Shown here in pieces: positions 1 to 7,956 of a stretch of 21,910 nucleotides of DNA (its first letter is position 1; every line of letters begins with the position of its first letter). This DNA is from CAG-791 sp045117315 (GTDB lineage Bacteria; Bacillota; Clostridia; Lachnospirales; Lachnospiraceae). The notes under the pieces are model-generated. The model did no database searches and was not told the DNA's origin. It saw nothing but the letters and a program-made list of their open reading frames with translations. The position numbers and the translations under genes are program-made. Location of the stretch: NCBI GenBank assembly GCA_045117315.1, contig JBGUNJ010000141.1:1-21910 (forward strand), in the 5' to 3' direction.

Positions 1-1
1 C

Positions 2-532
2 TGCGGTGACAACGTAACAGCCGGCGAGACCGAGATGCAGCACGTCGCTGACCTTCTGGGCGGCAAGGGCAACATCGCGATCCTGACTGGCCCCTCCGGC
101 GACTCCGGCGGTCTGCAGAGACTGGAAGGCTACAAGAATATCCTGAAGAACTATCCCGACATGGTTCAGGTTGTCGAGCCCGCTGACTGCCAGTGGGATA
201 CAGCAGCTGCACAGGGCACTGTCGAGAGCTGGCTCTCCGCTTATGACCTCAACGCGATCATCTGCGAGAACGACGGCATGGCAGTCGGCGCAGGCAACGC
301 TGCAGGCGCAGACAGCGGCATCATCATCACCGGTGTTGACGGCACCCCCGACGGCTTCGAGGCCATCAAGGACGGCAGAATCACCGGCACAGTCTCTCAG
401 GACGGCGGCGCTATGGCAGCCAACGGCATCGAAGCAGCCTGCAAGCTGATCGACGGCGAGACCCTCGAGAGCAACACCATCATCACAACCAACATCTGGA
501 TCGATAAAGAGAACGTAGCAGATTACGAATAA
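2..532 (+). CDS. Sugar ABC transporter substrate-binding protein, 3' part
   Basis: Partial gene: the reading frame is open from base 2 to a TAA at 530-532, so the start lies outside the window. The 176 visible residues are the C-terminal part of a type 1 periplasmic-binding fold of the ribose/rhizopine-binding kind (Peripla_BP_4 family). Recognisable stretches are GNIAILTGPSGDSGGLQRLEG, AIICENDGMAVGAGNAA (the hinge-proximal 'N-D-x-M-A' segment) and ITGVDGTPDGFEAIKDGRITGTVSQD, all characteristic of sugar-binding members. The protein would be exported, usually as a lipoprotein in Gram-positives, and would deliver a monosaccharide to an ABC permease. Permease and ATPase genes are not visible downstream, so they must lie upstream or elsewhere. 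It is followed directly by a terminator. The substrate cannot be named from this fragment. Confidence 0.9.
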   Translation, partial: CGDNVTAGETEMQHVADLLGGKGNIAILTGPSGDSGGLQRLEGYKNILKNYPDMVQVVEPADCQWDTAAAQGTVESWLSAYDLNAIICENDGMAVGAGNAAGADSGIIITGVDGTPDGFEAIKDGRITGTVSQDGGAMAANGIEAACKLIDGETLESNTIITTNIWIDKENVADYE

Positions 533-635
533 TCTCTGCAGCGACCCGATAATTCTCATTGTATTCCCTGAGGGATCCGGGACAGGTCCGAAACCATCCG
601 GCACCTTCCCGATCCCGGGTATCAAAAAACATCAG

Positions 636-680
636 AAAAATTGCTGTCACAGCACAAACAGTGCCATGGCAGCAATTTTT
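636..680 (+). terminator. Rho-independent terminator after the sugar-binding protein gene
   Basis: An 11-bp perfect stem (AAAAATTGCTG at 636-646 with CAGCAATTTTT at 670-680) encloses a 23-base loop and ends in a T run, about 100 bases after the stop codon. The A/T ends make it potentially bidirectional. Confidence 0.8.
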
Positions 681-757
681 TCATCACCGTGCGCTGTGCG
701 CACCTGCGTGGGCGCGCACAAAACCTGTGAAGAATAGACTTATTCTCCAAAAATACT

Positions 758-2323
758 ATGACATCAAAAAACACTGAAACGACAAAGGCAGATCAGGATC
801 TGACTGCTTCAAATCCCGCAGCAAAGGCGGAGCATAGTATGGCTGCCGCACCCCCCGTGGCAAAGGCGGAGTATAGTACGGCTGCCGCAAATCCCATCAC
901 GGAAGGAGTCATCTGGCAGCAGATACTCTTTTTCTTTTTTCCGCTGCTGCTGAGTTCTTTTTTCCAGCAGCTCTACAACACGGCCGATGCCCTGATCGTC
1001 GGCCGGACAGCCGGAAAAGAAGCCCTCTCCGCAGTGGGTGGTTCATCGGGATCTGTCCTGATCATTTTTATCATGTTTTATGTGGGGTTCGCCGGGGGTG
1101 CGTCTGTTCCGGCAGCCCGGTTTTTTGGTGCCAAAAATACGAAAGACCTTCAGGAGACGATCCGTCTGTCCCTGCTGATCTCTTCGGTTCTGGGGATTGC
1201 CGGGACCGTCATCTGTTTCGGGGGAGCCCGGGCCATCCTGACCGCCATGCACACACCGGCGGACATTCTGGACCTGTCTGTGTCCTATCTGAGGATCGTC
1301 GCCCCGGGTTTGATTCCCAACGCGCTCTACAACATGGAGGCGGCCGCGCTCCGCGCCATGGGGGATTCCCGCCAGCCTCTGGCCGTCCTGATTTTCACCT
1401 GCCTCACCAACATAGGGCTCGACCTGCTGCTTGTGGCGGTCCTGGGCCTGGGAGCAGTCGGAGCAGGAATCGCGACCGCGGTCTGCCACCTTCTCAGTGC
1501 CCTGCTGGCACTGGCTTTCCTGCGGAAAAAATTATCGGTTCTTTCCCCTGACATTTCTTCGGATGTCTCCCGGAAAACATCTTCGGGTGTCTCCAAGGAT
1601 ATTTCCGGGAAAAATTCCTCATCCGGAAGACGGAAAAAGCGGCTCTCCCAGCGTCTCCGCACTCCGGACTCTCTGGCGCGGCTCATTCTGCAGATGGGAC
1701 TGCCCCTTGGCTTCGCTGAGGTCATGTACACTTTCGCCAACGTCATCCTGATGTCCGTGGTCAACGGTTTCGGGACCGATACAGTCGCCGCCTATGCCGC
1801 TTACGGAAAAATAGACGCGATTTTCTGGATGGTAGTCGGTTCCTTCGGCATTTCCATCACCACTTTTGTCGGCCAGAACATAGGAGCAGGCCGCTGGGAC
1901 CGGGTCATGCAGAGTATACGGGAAAGCACGATCATGATGTTTATCGTGCTGGGAGCTGTCATAGCGGTTCTTTATGCCTTCGCCTTCCCTCTCCAGAATC
2001 TCTTCTGCACAGACCCTGATGTCGTCGCGATCGGGACGGACATGATGCACTTTCTGATGCCGTTTTATTTTTTCTATATTCCTATCGAAATACTATTCAG
2101 CGCTCTCCGCGGCATGGGCGATTCCATCATTCCGACCCTGATCACCTTTTTCGGTGTCTGTGTCCTGCGGTCTGTCTGGGGTCTGTTCATAGTACCTCTG
2201 CATCACACAGTCTACATGGTCCTTCTGGGATTTCCCGTCACATGGGTCGTCAGCACAGCCGCCTTCATCATTTATTTCCGCATATACATGCGGAAGCGGC
2301 ATCCGGAGGCGGCAGGGCGCTGA
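758..2323 (+). CDS. MATE family multidrug/toxin efflux transporter
   Basis: A 521-residue polytopic membrane protein of the MATE family, which exports cationic drugs or metabolites using Na+ or H+ gradients. The conserved N-terminal MATE stretch SSFFQQLYNTADALIVGR follows the first helix, and the second half repeats the fold (ADVIL-type helix SVVNGFGTDTVAAYAAYGKIDA, then GQNIGAGRWDRV). Twelve hydrophobic segments are expected, in two six-helix bundles. Two features are odd. Residues 1-45 are a non-conserved Ala/Lys/Glu tail containing a 13-residue tandem duplication. The linker between the two bundles (about residues 257-305) is unusually long, Ser/Lys/Arg-rich and internally repetitive. No Shine-Dalgarno precedes the ATG at 758; an in-frame ATG at 839 inside the duplication is an alternative start. 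The gene converges on the next one with only 7 bases between stop codons. Substrate unknown. Confidence 0.9.
   Translation: MTSKNTETTKADQDLTASNPAAKAEHSMAAAPPVAKAEYSTAAANPITEGVIWQQILFFFFPLLLSSFFQQLYNTADALIVGRTAGKEALSAVGGSSGSVLIIFIMFYVGFAGGASVPAARFFGAKNTKDLQETIRLSLLISSVLGIAGTVICFGGARAILTAMHTPADILDLSVSYLRIVAPGLIPNALYNMEAAALRAMGDSRQPLAVLIFTCLTNIGLDLLLVAVLGLGAVGAGIATAVCHLLSALLALAFLRKKLSVLSPDISSDVSRKTSSGVSKDISGKNSSSGRRKKRLSQRLRTPDSLARLILQMGLPLGFAEVMYTFANVILMSVVNGFGTDTVAAYAAYGKIDAIFWMVVGSFGISITTFVGQNIGAGRWDRVMQSIRESTIMMFIVLGAVIAVLYAFAFPLQNLFCTDPDVVAIGTDMMHFLMPFYFFYIPIEILFSALRGMGDSIIPTLITFFGVCVLRSVWGLFIVPLHHTVYMVLLGFPVTWVVSTAAFIIYFRIYMRKRHPEAAGR
821..898 (+). repeat. Two tandem 39-bp repeats in the MATE N-terminal tail
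   Basis: Copies at 821-859 and 860-898; the first 30 bases of each (starting GCAAAGGCGGAG) differ at only two positions. The unit is 13 codons (AKAEHSMAAAPPV / AKAEYSTAAANPI), so copy number changes would stay in frame and only lengthen the cytoplasmic tail. Confidence 0.85.
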
Positions 2324-2330
2324 AACTTCA

Positions 2331-4418
2331 TCAGTCTCCCCGAAGGGTTTTGTGCTTACTGATATATGCTCCCAGCCAGCCGTGCTGCCGGTAGTATTTT
2401 CTCACGCTGGCTGCCGCAGCCGTGGAATCAGTATACTCAATTCCTCTGACAAAGATTCCTTTCTTTTTGCACCAGTTGAGATAGTCAGTCCTGTATTTTG
2501 TCTCCCCGGAAGACTGCTTTTTATTGTTCATATACAGCACGCCCTCCTGGTTGACCACTTTTATAACCCCGGGGCAGTCATTGACGAACTTCTTCACGAA
2601 GTTGTCTCCTCCGTTGGGCATCACGACCAGTCCCACCTCGTCTTCTATTGTTTTGACTGCTTTTTTGAGGACGTTATAGACCCTGCGTGCAGACGGCGGG
2701 CTGCAGAGCAGATCGGGATCATCCTCGTCAAATACTGCCTTCACCATGTAATAGATATCTGTATTGTCAAGATAGACACCTACAGCTCCGGCCTTCTTCA
2801 TCTTCCTGGCTTCATGGATCAGATGTGAGTACCAGCCTTTCCCGGTCACGTCTACCCAATACTCACCGTCCCAGCCATCATATTCCTCTATCCGCAGATG
2901 TTTGAATTGGGAAAAATACGATCTGGTACGTTCCAGGGCGCCGGCGTTCAGATAGCCATAGATCTGTACACCCCTCTTTGCGGCTTCCTTAATCTTACTT
3001 TGACTCACTCCATCCATATCTATGACAGCCAGGTCATTCCTTTTGCTGTTTTTCAGTGTCCGGAGTACGTATGGCTGTTCGAAACAGTAACGGACCTTTT
3101 TCTCCGAAGAGGCGGTATAGGAAATCCCCCGGTATCCCATGACAGTTTTCGGGAGGGTACTGGTGCCTGTCGAAGCTTTCGCGATGATCTTGTACAAATA
3201 CTTTCTGCCGTTGCAGTTCGCCGCAGTGTCCGTATAGGATGTCGTGCTCCCTCCGTTTATTGTTCTGATCTTTTTCCCGTTGCGATAAAGAATGTAGCCT
3301 GTCGCGCCGGCCACTTTCGTCCAGGTCAGCCTGAATCCTCTTGTCTGATTTTTTATACGAAAGCTCCTTGGAGCTCCGGGCACGATCCGGATGCTGATCG
3401 TCTTTTTTCCTGCCTTATAATTCCGGGTGGCGCCGGTGGAAATCGTGATCCTGACTGTCCCGACCTTCCTGGCCGTCACTCTCCCGTTTGAAGCGGCTTC
3501 CGCGAGTCCTGAATCCAATGATTTGAAATAATATTTCTTTGTTTCTCTCGCGCCTCCTGGTTTCAGCCTTGTTTTTCTGCCGACAGCAAGTTTGGCGGGA
3601 GCTCTGACCGTCATCTTCTGAGATGCTTTATTGATGCGGAAGTATTTTATCACGCTCCCTGAATATTTTCCTCTGCCGACCAGTTTTACAATCGCTCTTC
3701 CGGCATTCACATTGCGGCCGTATCTCACAACATAATCCGCGCCCTGTCGCAGTTTTATTCTTCCGTCTCTCACAGTGACGGAAGGCTTGCACGGTTTTCC
3801 GGTATAGACATATTTGCTCCTGGAAAGATAAACGGCCACCCTGGAAAATTTTTTGACCGCCTGAATCGAAAGCGCATTGCCTGTGATCTCCTTCCCTTCT
3901 TCCGCCGATGCAGTTTTTATCCCTGCATCTGCCTCTGTCGCGGTGGCGGCAGCATTGGCGGCAGACTCGCTGACGGTCTCTTCTCCTTTTTCTCCGCTAT
4001 CAGATAGTTCCGTCTCCGCGGCATATTCCGCTGCTCCGGAAGTCGCTCCTTCTGTCGGGGTCTCTGTTCCCACGGGGATCTCCGTCTCCGCGGCATATTC
4101 CGCTGCTCCGGAAGTCGCTCCTTCTGACGGGGTCTCTATTCCCGCCTCTGCTCCGGTTCTGCCGTTCTCCACGCTGTCCCAGTCCGCATGCCGAGTCATA
4201 TTTCCCTCTGTCCGTATACCTTCCTGCGGAATTACCCGGCTGCCGTCCCGGGCAGTTTCCTCCTGCCCGTTATCCGGAACCGAAGCAGGTGCCGGTAACA
4301 CCGAGTTCAAAGTAAATCCTGTGACCATTAACAAAACAATCAGCAGGGAAGCGATTCTGATTACAGCAATATTTCTGTTTGATCTTTTATGCCTGTTCAT
4401 TCTTTTCTTGCTGCTCAA
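2331..4418 (-). CDS. Exported protein with Ig-like, Big_2-like, fn3-like and C-terminal GH114-like domains
   Basis: 695 residues from a TTG at 4418, or 689 from the ATG at 4400; neither has a well-placed Shine-Dalgarno (GGAG lies about 12 bases before the TTG). A basic N-terminus and one hydrophobic segment (residues 17-36) indicate a signal peptide or anchor. Order: Thr/Glu/Ala stalk (about 48-185) with a 24-residue duplication; a 'YTGK..P.VTV...L..G.DY' Ig-like module (195-263); a Big_2-like module (268-347); an fn3-like module (350-430, LTWTKVAGATGYILYRNGK); and a GH114-like TIM barrel (443-690). The barrel shows AVIDMDGV, YGYLNAGALE, GEYWVDVT, VYLDNTD and NQEGVLY. By comparison with characterised GH114 enzymes (PelA, Ega3), D551 in LDNTD and E625 are the probable acid pair. 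GH114 enzymes cut alpha-1,4-polygalactosamine, but the substrate here is unknown. No LPXTG sorting motif is present. Paralogue of the next gene. Confidence 0.85.
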   Translation of the reverse strand: MSSKKRMNRHKRSNRNIAVIRIASLLIVLLMVTGFTLNSVLPAPASVPDNGQEETARDGSRVIPQEGIRTEGNMTRHADWDSVENGRTGAEAGIETPSEGATSGAAEYAAETEIPVGTETPTEGATSGAAEYAAETELSDSGEKGEETVSESAANAAATATEADAGIKTASAEEGKEITGNALSIQAVKKFSRVAVYLSRSKYVYTGKPCKPSVTVRDGRIKLRQGADYVVRYGRNVNAGRAIVKLVGRGKYSGSVIKYFRINKASQKMTVRAPAKLAVGRKTRLKPGGARETKKYYFKSLDSGLAEAASNGRVTARKVGTVRITISTGATRNYKAGKKTISIRIVPGAPRSFRIKNQTRGFRLTWTKVAGATGYILYRNGKKIRTINGGSTTSYTDTAANCNGRKYLYKIIAKASTGTSTLPKTVMGYRGISYTASSEKKVRYCFEQPYVLRTLKNSKRNDLAVIDMDGVSQSKIKEAAKRGVQIYGYLNAGALERTRSYFSQFKHLRIEEYDGWDGEYWVDVTGKGWYSHLIHEARKMKKAGAVGVYLDNTDIYYMVKAVFDEDDPDLLCSPPSARRVYNVLKKAVKTIEDEVGLVVMPNGGDNFVKKFVNDCPGVIKVVNQEGVLYMNNKKQSSGETKYRTDYLNWCKKKGIFVRGIEYTDSTAAAASVRKYYRQHGWLGAYISKHKTLRGD
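4009..4152 (-). repeat. Two tandem 72-bp repeats in the stalk of the first GH114-like protein
   Basis: Copies start at 4009 and 4081 with a period of 72 bases; the first 45 or so bases of each are nearly identical. They encode a 24-residue unit containing TEGATSGAAEYAAETE, so the stalk can lengthen in frame. Confidence 0.85.
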
Positions 4419-4622
4419 TTCTTTTTTGCTCTCCAGTCTTATTTGCTGTTCAGTCTTTTTTTGCTGTTCAGTCTTTTTTTGCTTTTCTGTCTTTTTGCTG
4501 TTCAGTATTCTCTTTACTATTCTGCCTTCTTTTTACTATTCTACCTTCTCTTTACTATTCTGCCTTCTCTTTACTATTCTACCTTCTTTTTATTGTTCAG
4601 TCTTATTTTTTGCTTTTCTATC
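4410..4622 (-). repeat. Degenerate 16-20 bp tandem array, about 11 units, running into a gene start
   Basis: An 11-base core (GCTGTTCAGTC or ACTATTCTGCC and close variants) recurs at 4410, 4428, 4445, 4463, 4481, 4497, 4516, 4535, 4554, 4573, 4592 and 4612. Spacers are T-rich. The four units from 4513 have an exact 19-base period and differ only at the A/G and final base. Read on the minus strand, the 18-bp units just upstream of the GH114-like gene are in its frame and encode KKTEQQ, KKTEQQ, KKTEKQ, back to an in-frame TAA at 4535-4533. No ATG, GTG or TTG lies in that extension. Confidence 0.85.
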
Positions 4623-4710
4623 TCTTTTCTTTTTTCCGGTATTTTTTCTATCCGTTCATATTACCCGGGGACGGCTTCATGGTCCGTGGCTTCGCGTGGC
4701 CATGTCATAA

Positions 4711-4740
4711 AACAAGACAGGAGAATTTCTCCTGTCCTGC
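4711..4740 (-). terminator. Terminator after the large GH114-like gene
   Basis: GACAGGAGAA (4716-4725) is a perfect inverted repeat of TTCTCCTGTC (4727-4736). In practice this is an 8-bp stem with a 5-base loop. On the minus strand it is followed by TTGTTTTA. It lies about 85 bases past the stop of the 4825-7956 gene; the other side is also T-rich, so it may act both ways. Confidence 0.8.
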
Positions 4741-4824
4741 TTTTATTTTGTGGTTACAGTCCAGACCCTGCTGAAAACAATGCGCCTTTTGTACATCGCT
4801 GTTTCGTCGGGACGCTCTCTGTAA

Positions 4825-7800
4825 TCAATCACCCATCAGGTTTTTGTGTTTACTGATATAAACTTCGGGCCAGCCCTGCTGTGCATAATAGTCTAAAACT
4901 TCCCTGGCACCGGCCGTGGTGTTGATATATTCAATTCCCCTGACATATATTCCCTGATTCATGCACCAGTTGAGGTAATTAGTCAGGTACTTGCAGTCGG
5001 ATGACGACATCCTGCTGTTGCCGTCGTAGAGAACGCTCTCCGCGATGACTTCTTTCAGAACTTTGGGATTCTCAGCCACAAAACGTCTTACGAAAGTGTC
5101 CCCTCCGTTGGGCATTACCCGGATTCCGACTTCGCTCTGAATGGCTTTTACCGCATCGGCAAGTGCTTTGTAGACGTTTCCGGCAGACGGCGCCGTGCGG
5201 ATCATTTTTGTTCCGTCATGTTTAAAGCCGCTCTCCACCATATAGAGAATATCCGTGTTGTCAAAATAGATTCCTGTAGCCCCGGTCGCCTTGATCTTTT
5301 TCGCCTCCGAGATCAGATGGCTCTTCCAGGAAGCGGCCGTGACATTGACCCAGTATTCGCCGTCCCAGCCGTCATACTCGGCAAGTATGAGGTGCTTGTA
5401 GGTCGAAAAGTAGGATCTCTCCGATTCCAGCGCGCCGGCGTTGAGATAGCCGTAGACTTTGACCCCTCTGGAAACGGCCGCTTTGATCACGCTCGTACTC
5501 ACTCCGTCCGTGTCAATGACAGCGAGCTGATTTTTGGAGCATTTGTTCAGTGTGCTCGCCACATATTTTGTTTCAAAACAGACTCTGAAGCCGGTCGAGC
5601 CAGAGGATGAGGAAGGAGCTGCTGACGAACCTGAAGACGTTCCCGAAGAACCTGTGGATGTCCCCGCCGAAGAGCTTGTCGACGAACTGGCAGATGCTCC
5701 TGACCGGGTGATCTTGACGGTTCTGGAAAGAGTACTGTTTCCTGTTGAAGCCTTTGCCACCAGTTTGTATGTGTATCTTCTGCCGTTCTTGTTCGCACCT
5801 TTATCCAGATAAGTAACAGTGGTTCCTTTGGTGATCGTCTTGATTAATTTCCCGTCCCTGTAAATGATATATCCGGTTGCTCCGGTGACTCTAGTCCATG
5901 TCAGCCTAACCCCGGTCTTCTGGTTGACGGCTGTCAGCCTGTTTGTCACCCCGGGTACGACCTTAATTGTGATATACCGGGACCCCGCTTTGTAATTCGC
6001 TGTCTGGGGAGTGGAAACCCTGATCTTGACAGTGCCGACTTTTTTCGCTGTTACTTTTCCGGCCGAAGTGACTGTGGCAATTTTTGTATCTGACGATTTA
6101 AATGTGTATTTTTTTGTTTCCCTGGCTCCGCCCGCCGTGACCACGGTGGTCCTTGCGACGGCCAGCCTTGACGCGCCTGCCTTCAATGTCAGATTCTGGG
6201 CAGCCCTGGTGATCTTGAAGCTCTTGCGGACCCTGCCCTCGTATTTTCCCTTTCCTGTGATCGTCACATAGGCTGTTCCGACATTGATATTGCGGCTGTA
6301 AGCGACTGTATAATCTGTCCCCTTTGTCAGTTTTTTGTCATCGTAGGTCACAGTGACACCGGGGCATATATTCTTTCCGGTATAAACATAGCTTGTTTTG
6401 GAAAGCCTGACCTCTCCGTCCTCCAGGTCACGCACCCACAGGGCATAGAGAGTCACATTGCTCTTCACAGTATATCTGTGTGAAGTGAGGGGAGTCCCGT
6501 TCCTCTGCAGGCTCCAGCCCTTGAATTCCGCGTCCCCGTCGTAGTCGGGCTCATAATCATCAAGATCAATGGTCTTTCCGTTTCGAATAACCTCACTCCA
6601 CACAGAGGTGCGGCTCCTGTTCTCTCTGTAATATCCTCCGTTGGCATCGAATCTGACCGTCCTGTACACTTGCCAGAGGGCATACAGCGTCGTATTCTTT
6701 TCTACCCGGATATATTCATCCAGAAGGGTGTCCTTGTCATTTCTCACAGTGGTCCACCCGAGAAAACGACAGTTACTCCTTTCCGGCTCATCAATATCAT
6801 CAAACCATATTCTCCTGCCCTGGCGGATTTTCTCTTTCAGGGTACTTCCGCTCTCATCAAATGTACCTCCGTTCGCGTCGAATGTGACAGTATATTCCTC
6901 TGAGCTGCCTGATCCGTAAGCGTCCTCGCTGGTTTCTTCCTGTCCGCCTTCTTCGGATGTTACGCCTTCACTGACCTGGTCAGCATTCAGACCCTGAACG
7001 GTATCCACACTTTGATCGGCATCCGTATCGGAGCCTTCTTCCGGCACTTGTGTGCCATCTTCCGTTCCGGGCTCTGTATCATCAGGGGTGTCCGCTTCTG
7101 TCTGATTCTGAAGATCTTCATCCGTTTCAATACCCTGGTCACCTGTCTGTAGGTCTTCCTGGCCGGGTATCTGATTCTCCTGATCCTCCGGAACCTGTCC
7201 CTCGATTTCTCCGGACTGGTCTTCTTCAGGAGCCGTCCATGCATCTTCATCCCCGGGTATCTGCTCCTGATCCTCCGGAATCTGCTCGCCGATCTCTCCT
7301 GCATTTTCCTGAGTTCCTTCAGGGACTGTCCAGACATCTTCGTCTACAGGCACCTGGTCCTGGTCTTCCGGAGCCTGCTCACCGGTTTCTCCGGCACTTT
7401 CCTGGTCTTCCGGAATTTCACTGGTCTCAGCCTGGCCGGAATCCCATACAGCATAAACCGTGATATCATTCTGCGCAGCAAATCCCTCTTCCGGAATCAG
7501 TTCACTTCTGTCCTCCAGAAGGCTCCACCCCAGGAAAAGAGCATCGCTGTCTGTCACAGGAACGGGAAGGGGATTCAAAAGATCGGAAACGATCTGACCT
7601 TCAGCCGCGGAAAAGACAATCGTCTGATTGTAATCCCCGTTTTCATCGATAAAATACCCTTCCGGCCCCGCATCCAGGGTAATGGCGCAAAAGGTCTGAG
7701 TGTCAGAAAGCACCCCTTCTTCCGAAAAGGCCTCCTCTTCCGCCGAAATGAAGCCTGCGGCATTGTCTCCGGGGACGAAAATATCCGTTTCTGCTCCCGT

Positions 7801-7956
7801 CTCTGTTCCCGTGTCTGCAGGCTGGTCAGCCTCACCCGGTACCTGAGCTGCAAATGCGGAAACAGATATCATTCCCAAAATTAAAGACAGCGTCAGGATC
7901 AATGATAAAGTCCTCCACGCCGTCTTTCTTTTTGCTCTTCCAAAAATGGTTCTCAT
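4825..7956 (-). CDS. Large secreted protein with Flg_new-like repeats, Ig-like/fn3-like core and GH114-like domain
   Basis: 1043 residues from the ATG at 7956, chosen because GGGGGAGA lies 6 bases upstream and a signal peptide (about 1-38, ending SVSAFAAQ) follows at once. A longer frame to a GTG at 8109 has no ribosome binding site. Order: a divergent Flg_new (Listeria-Bacteroides) repeat (about 83-171); an acidic Pro/Glu/Gln stalk with 3 degenerate units of about 31 residues (172-350); two clearer Flg_new repeats (355-428 and 431-507, each with FDANGG and TLYALW); an Ig-like module (516-583); a Big_2-like module (588-668); an fn3-like module (670-752); a Ser/Thr/Gly linker (753-788); and a GH114-like barrel (790-1040). 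The barrel has AVIDTDGV, YGYLNAGALE, YFDNTD (D899) and AESVLY (E973), the probable catalytic acids. From the Ig-like module onward it is colinear with its downstream paralogue. Probably a cell-surface or extracellular polysaccharide hydrolase; substrate unknown. Confidence 0.88.
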   Translation of the reverse strand: MRTIFGRAKRKTAWRTLSLILTLSLILGMISVSAFAAQVPGEADQPADTGTETGAETDIFVPGDNAAGFISAEEEAFSEEGVLSDTQTFCAITLDAGPEGYFIDENGDYNQTIVFSAAEGQIVSDLLNPLPVPVTDSDALFLGWSLLEDRSELIPEEGFAAQNDITVYAVWDSGQAETSEIPEDQESAGETGEQAPEDQDQVPVDEDVWTVPEGTQENAGEIGEQIPEDQEQIPGDEDAWTAPEEDQSGEIEGQVPEDQENQIPGQEDLQTGDQGIETDEDLQNQTEADTPDDTEPGTEDGTQVPEEGSDTDADQSVDTVQGLNADQVSEGVTSEEGGQEETSEDAYGSGSSEEYTVTFDANGGTFDESGSTLKEKIRQGRRIWFDDIDEPERSNCRFLGWTTVRNDKDTLLDEYIRVEKNTTLYALWQVYRTVRFDANGGYYRENRSRTSVWSEVIRNGKTIDLDDYEPDYDGDAEFKGWSLQRNGTPLTSHRYTVKSNVTLYALWVRDLEDGEVRLSKTSYVYTGKNICPGVTVTYDDKKLTKGTDYTVAYSRNINVGTAYVTITGKGKYEGRVRKSFKITRAAQNLTLKAGASRLAVARTTVVTAGGARETKKYTFKSSDTKIATVTSAGKVTAKKVGTVKIRVSTPQTANYKAGSRYITIKVVPGVTNRLTAVNQKTGVRLTWTRVTGATGYIIYRDGKLIKTITKGTTVTYLDKGANKNGRRYTYKLVAKASTGNSTLSRTVKITRSGASASSSTSSSAGTSTGSSGTSSGSSAAPSSSSGSTGFRVCFETKYVASTLNKCSKNQLAVIDTDGVSTSVIKAAVSRGVKVYGYLNAGALESERSYFSTYKHLILAEYDGWDGEYWVNVTAASWKSHLISEAKKIKATGATGIYFDNTDILYMVESGFKHDGTKMIRTAPSAGNVYKALADAVKAIQSEVGIRVMPNGGDTFVRRFVAENPKVLKEVIAESVLYDGNSRMSSSDCKYLTNYLNWCMNQGIYVRGIEYINTTAGAREVLDYYAQQGWPEVYISKHKNLMGD
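7165..7440 (-). repeat. Degenerate ~93-bp coding repeats in the acidic stalk
   Basis: About three diverged units encode AGExGEQxPEDQxQxPxDEDxWTxPE-like segments. The first two are clear and the third is shortened. Boundaries are approximate. Confidence 0.65.

Noticed and set aside
559..777. 72-codon plus-strand frame between the sugar-binding protein and MATE genes
   Set aside because: It spans the terminator hairpin, has no ribosome binding site, and overlaps the MATE start.
4410..4622. Short-unit array as a CRISPR or origin iteron array
   Set aside because: Units are contiguous, degenerate and T-rich with no spacers, and there is no replication initiator gene nearby.
3877..4856. Plus-strand hydrophobic frames rich in Phe and Leu
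   Set aside because: Antisense reading of the GH114-like gene start and the T-rich repeat array; the hydrophobic composition is a by-product of T-rich DNA.
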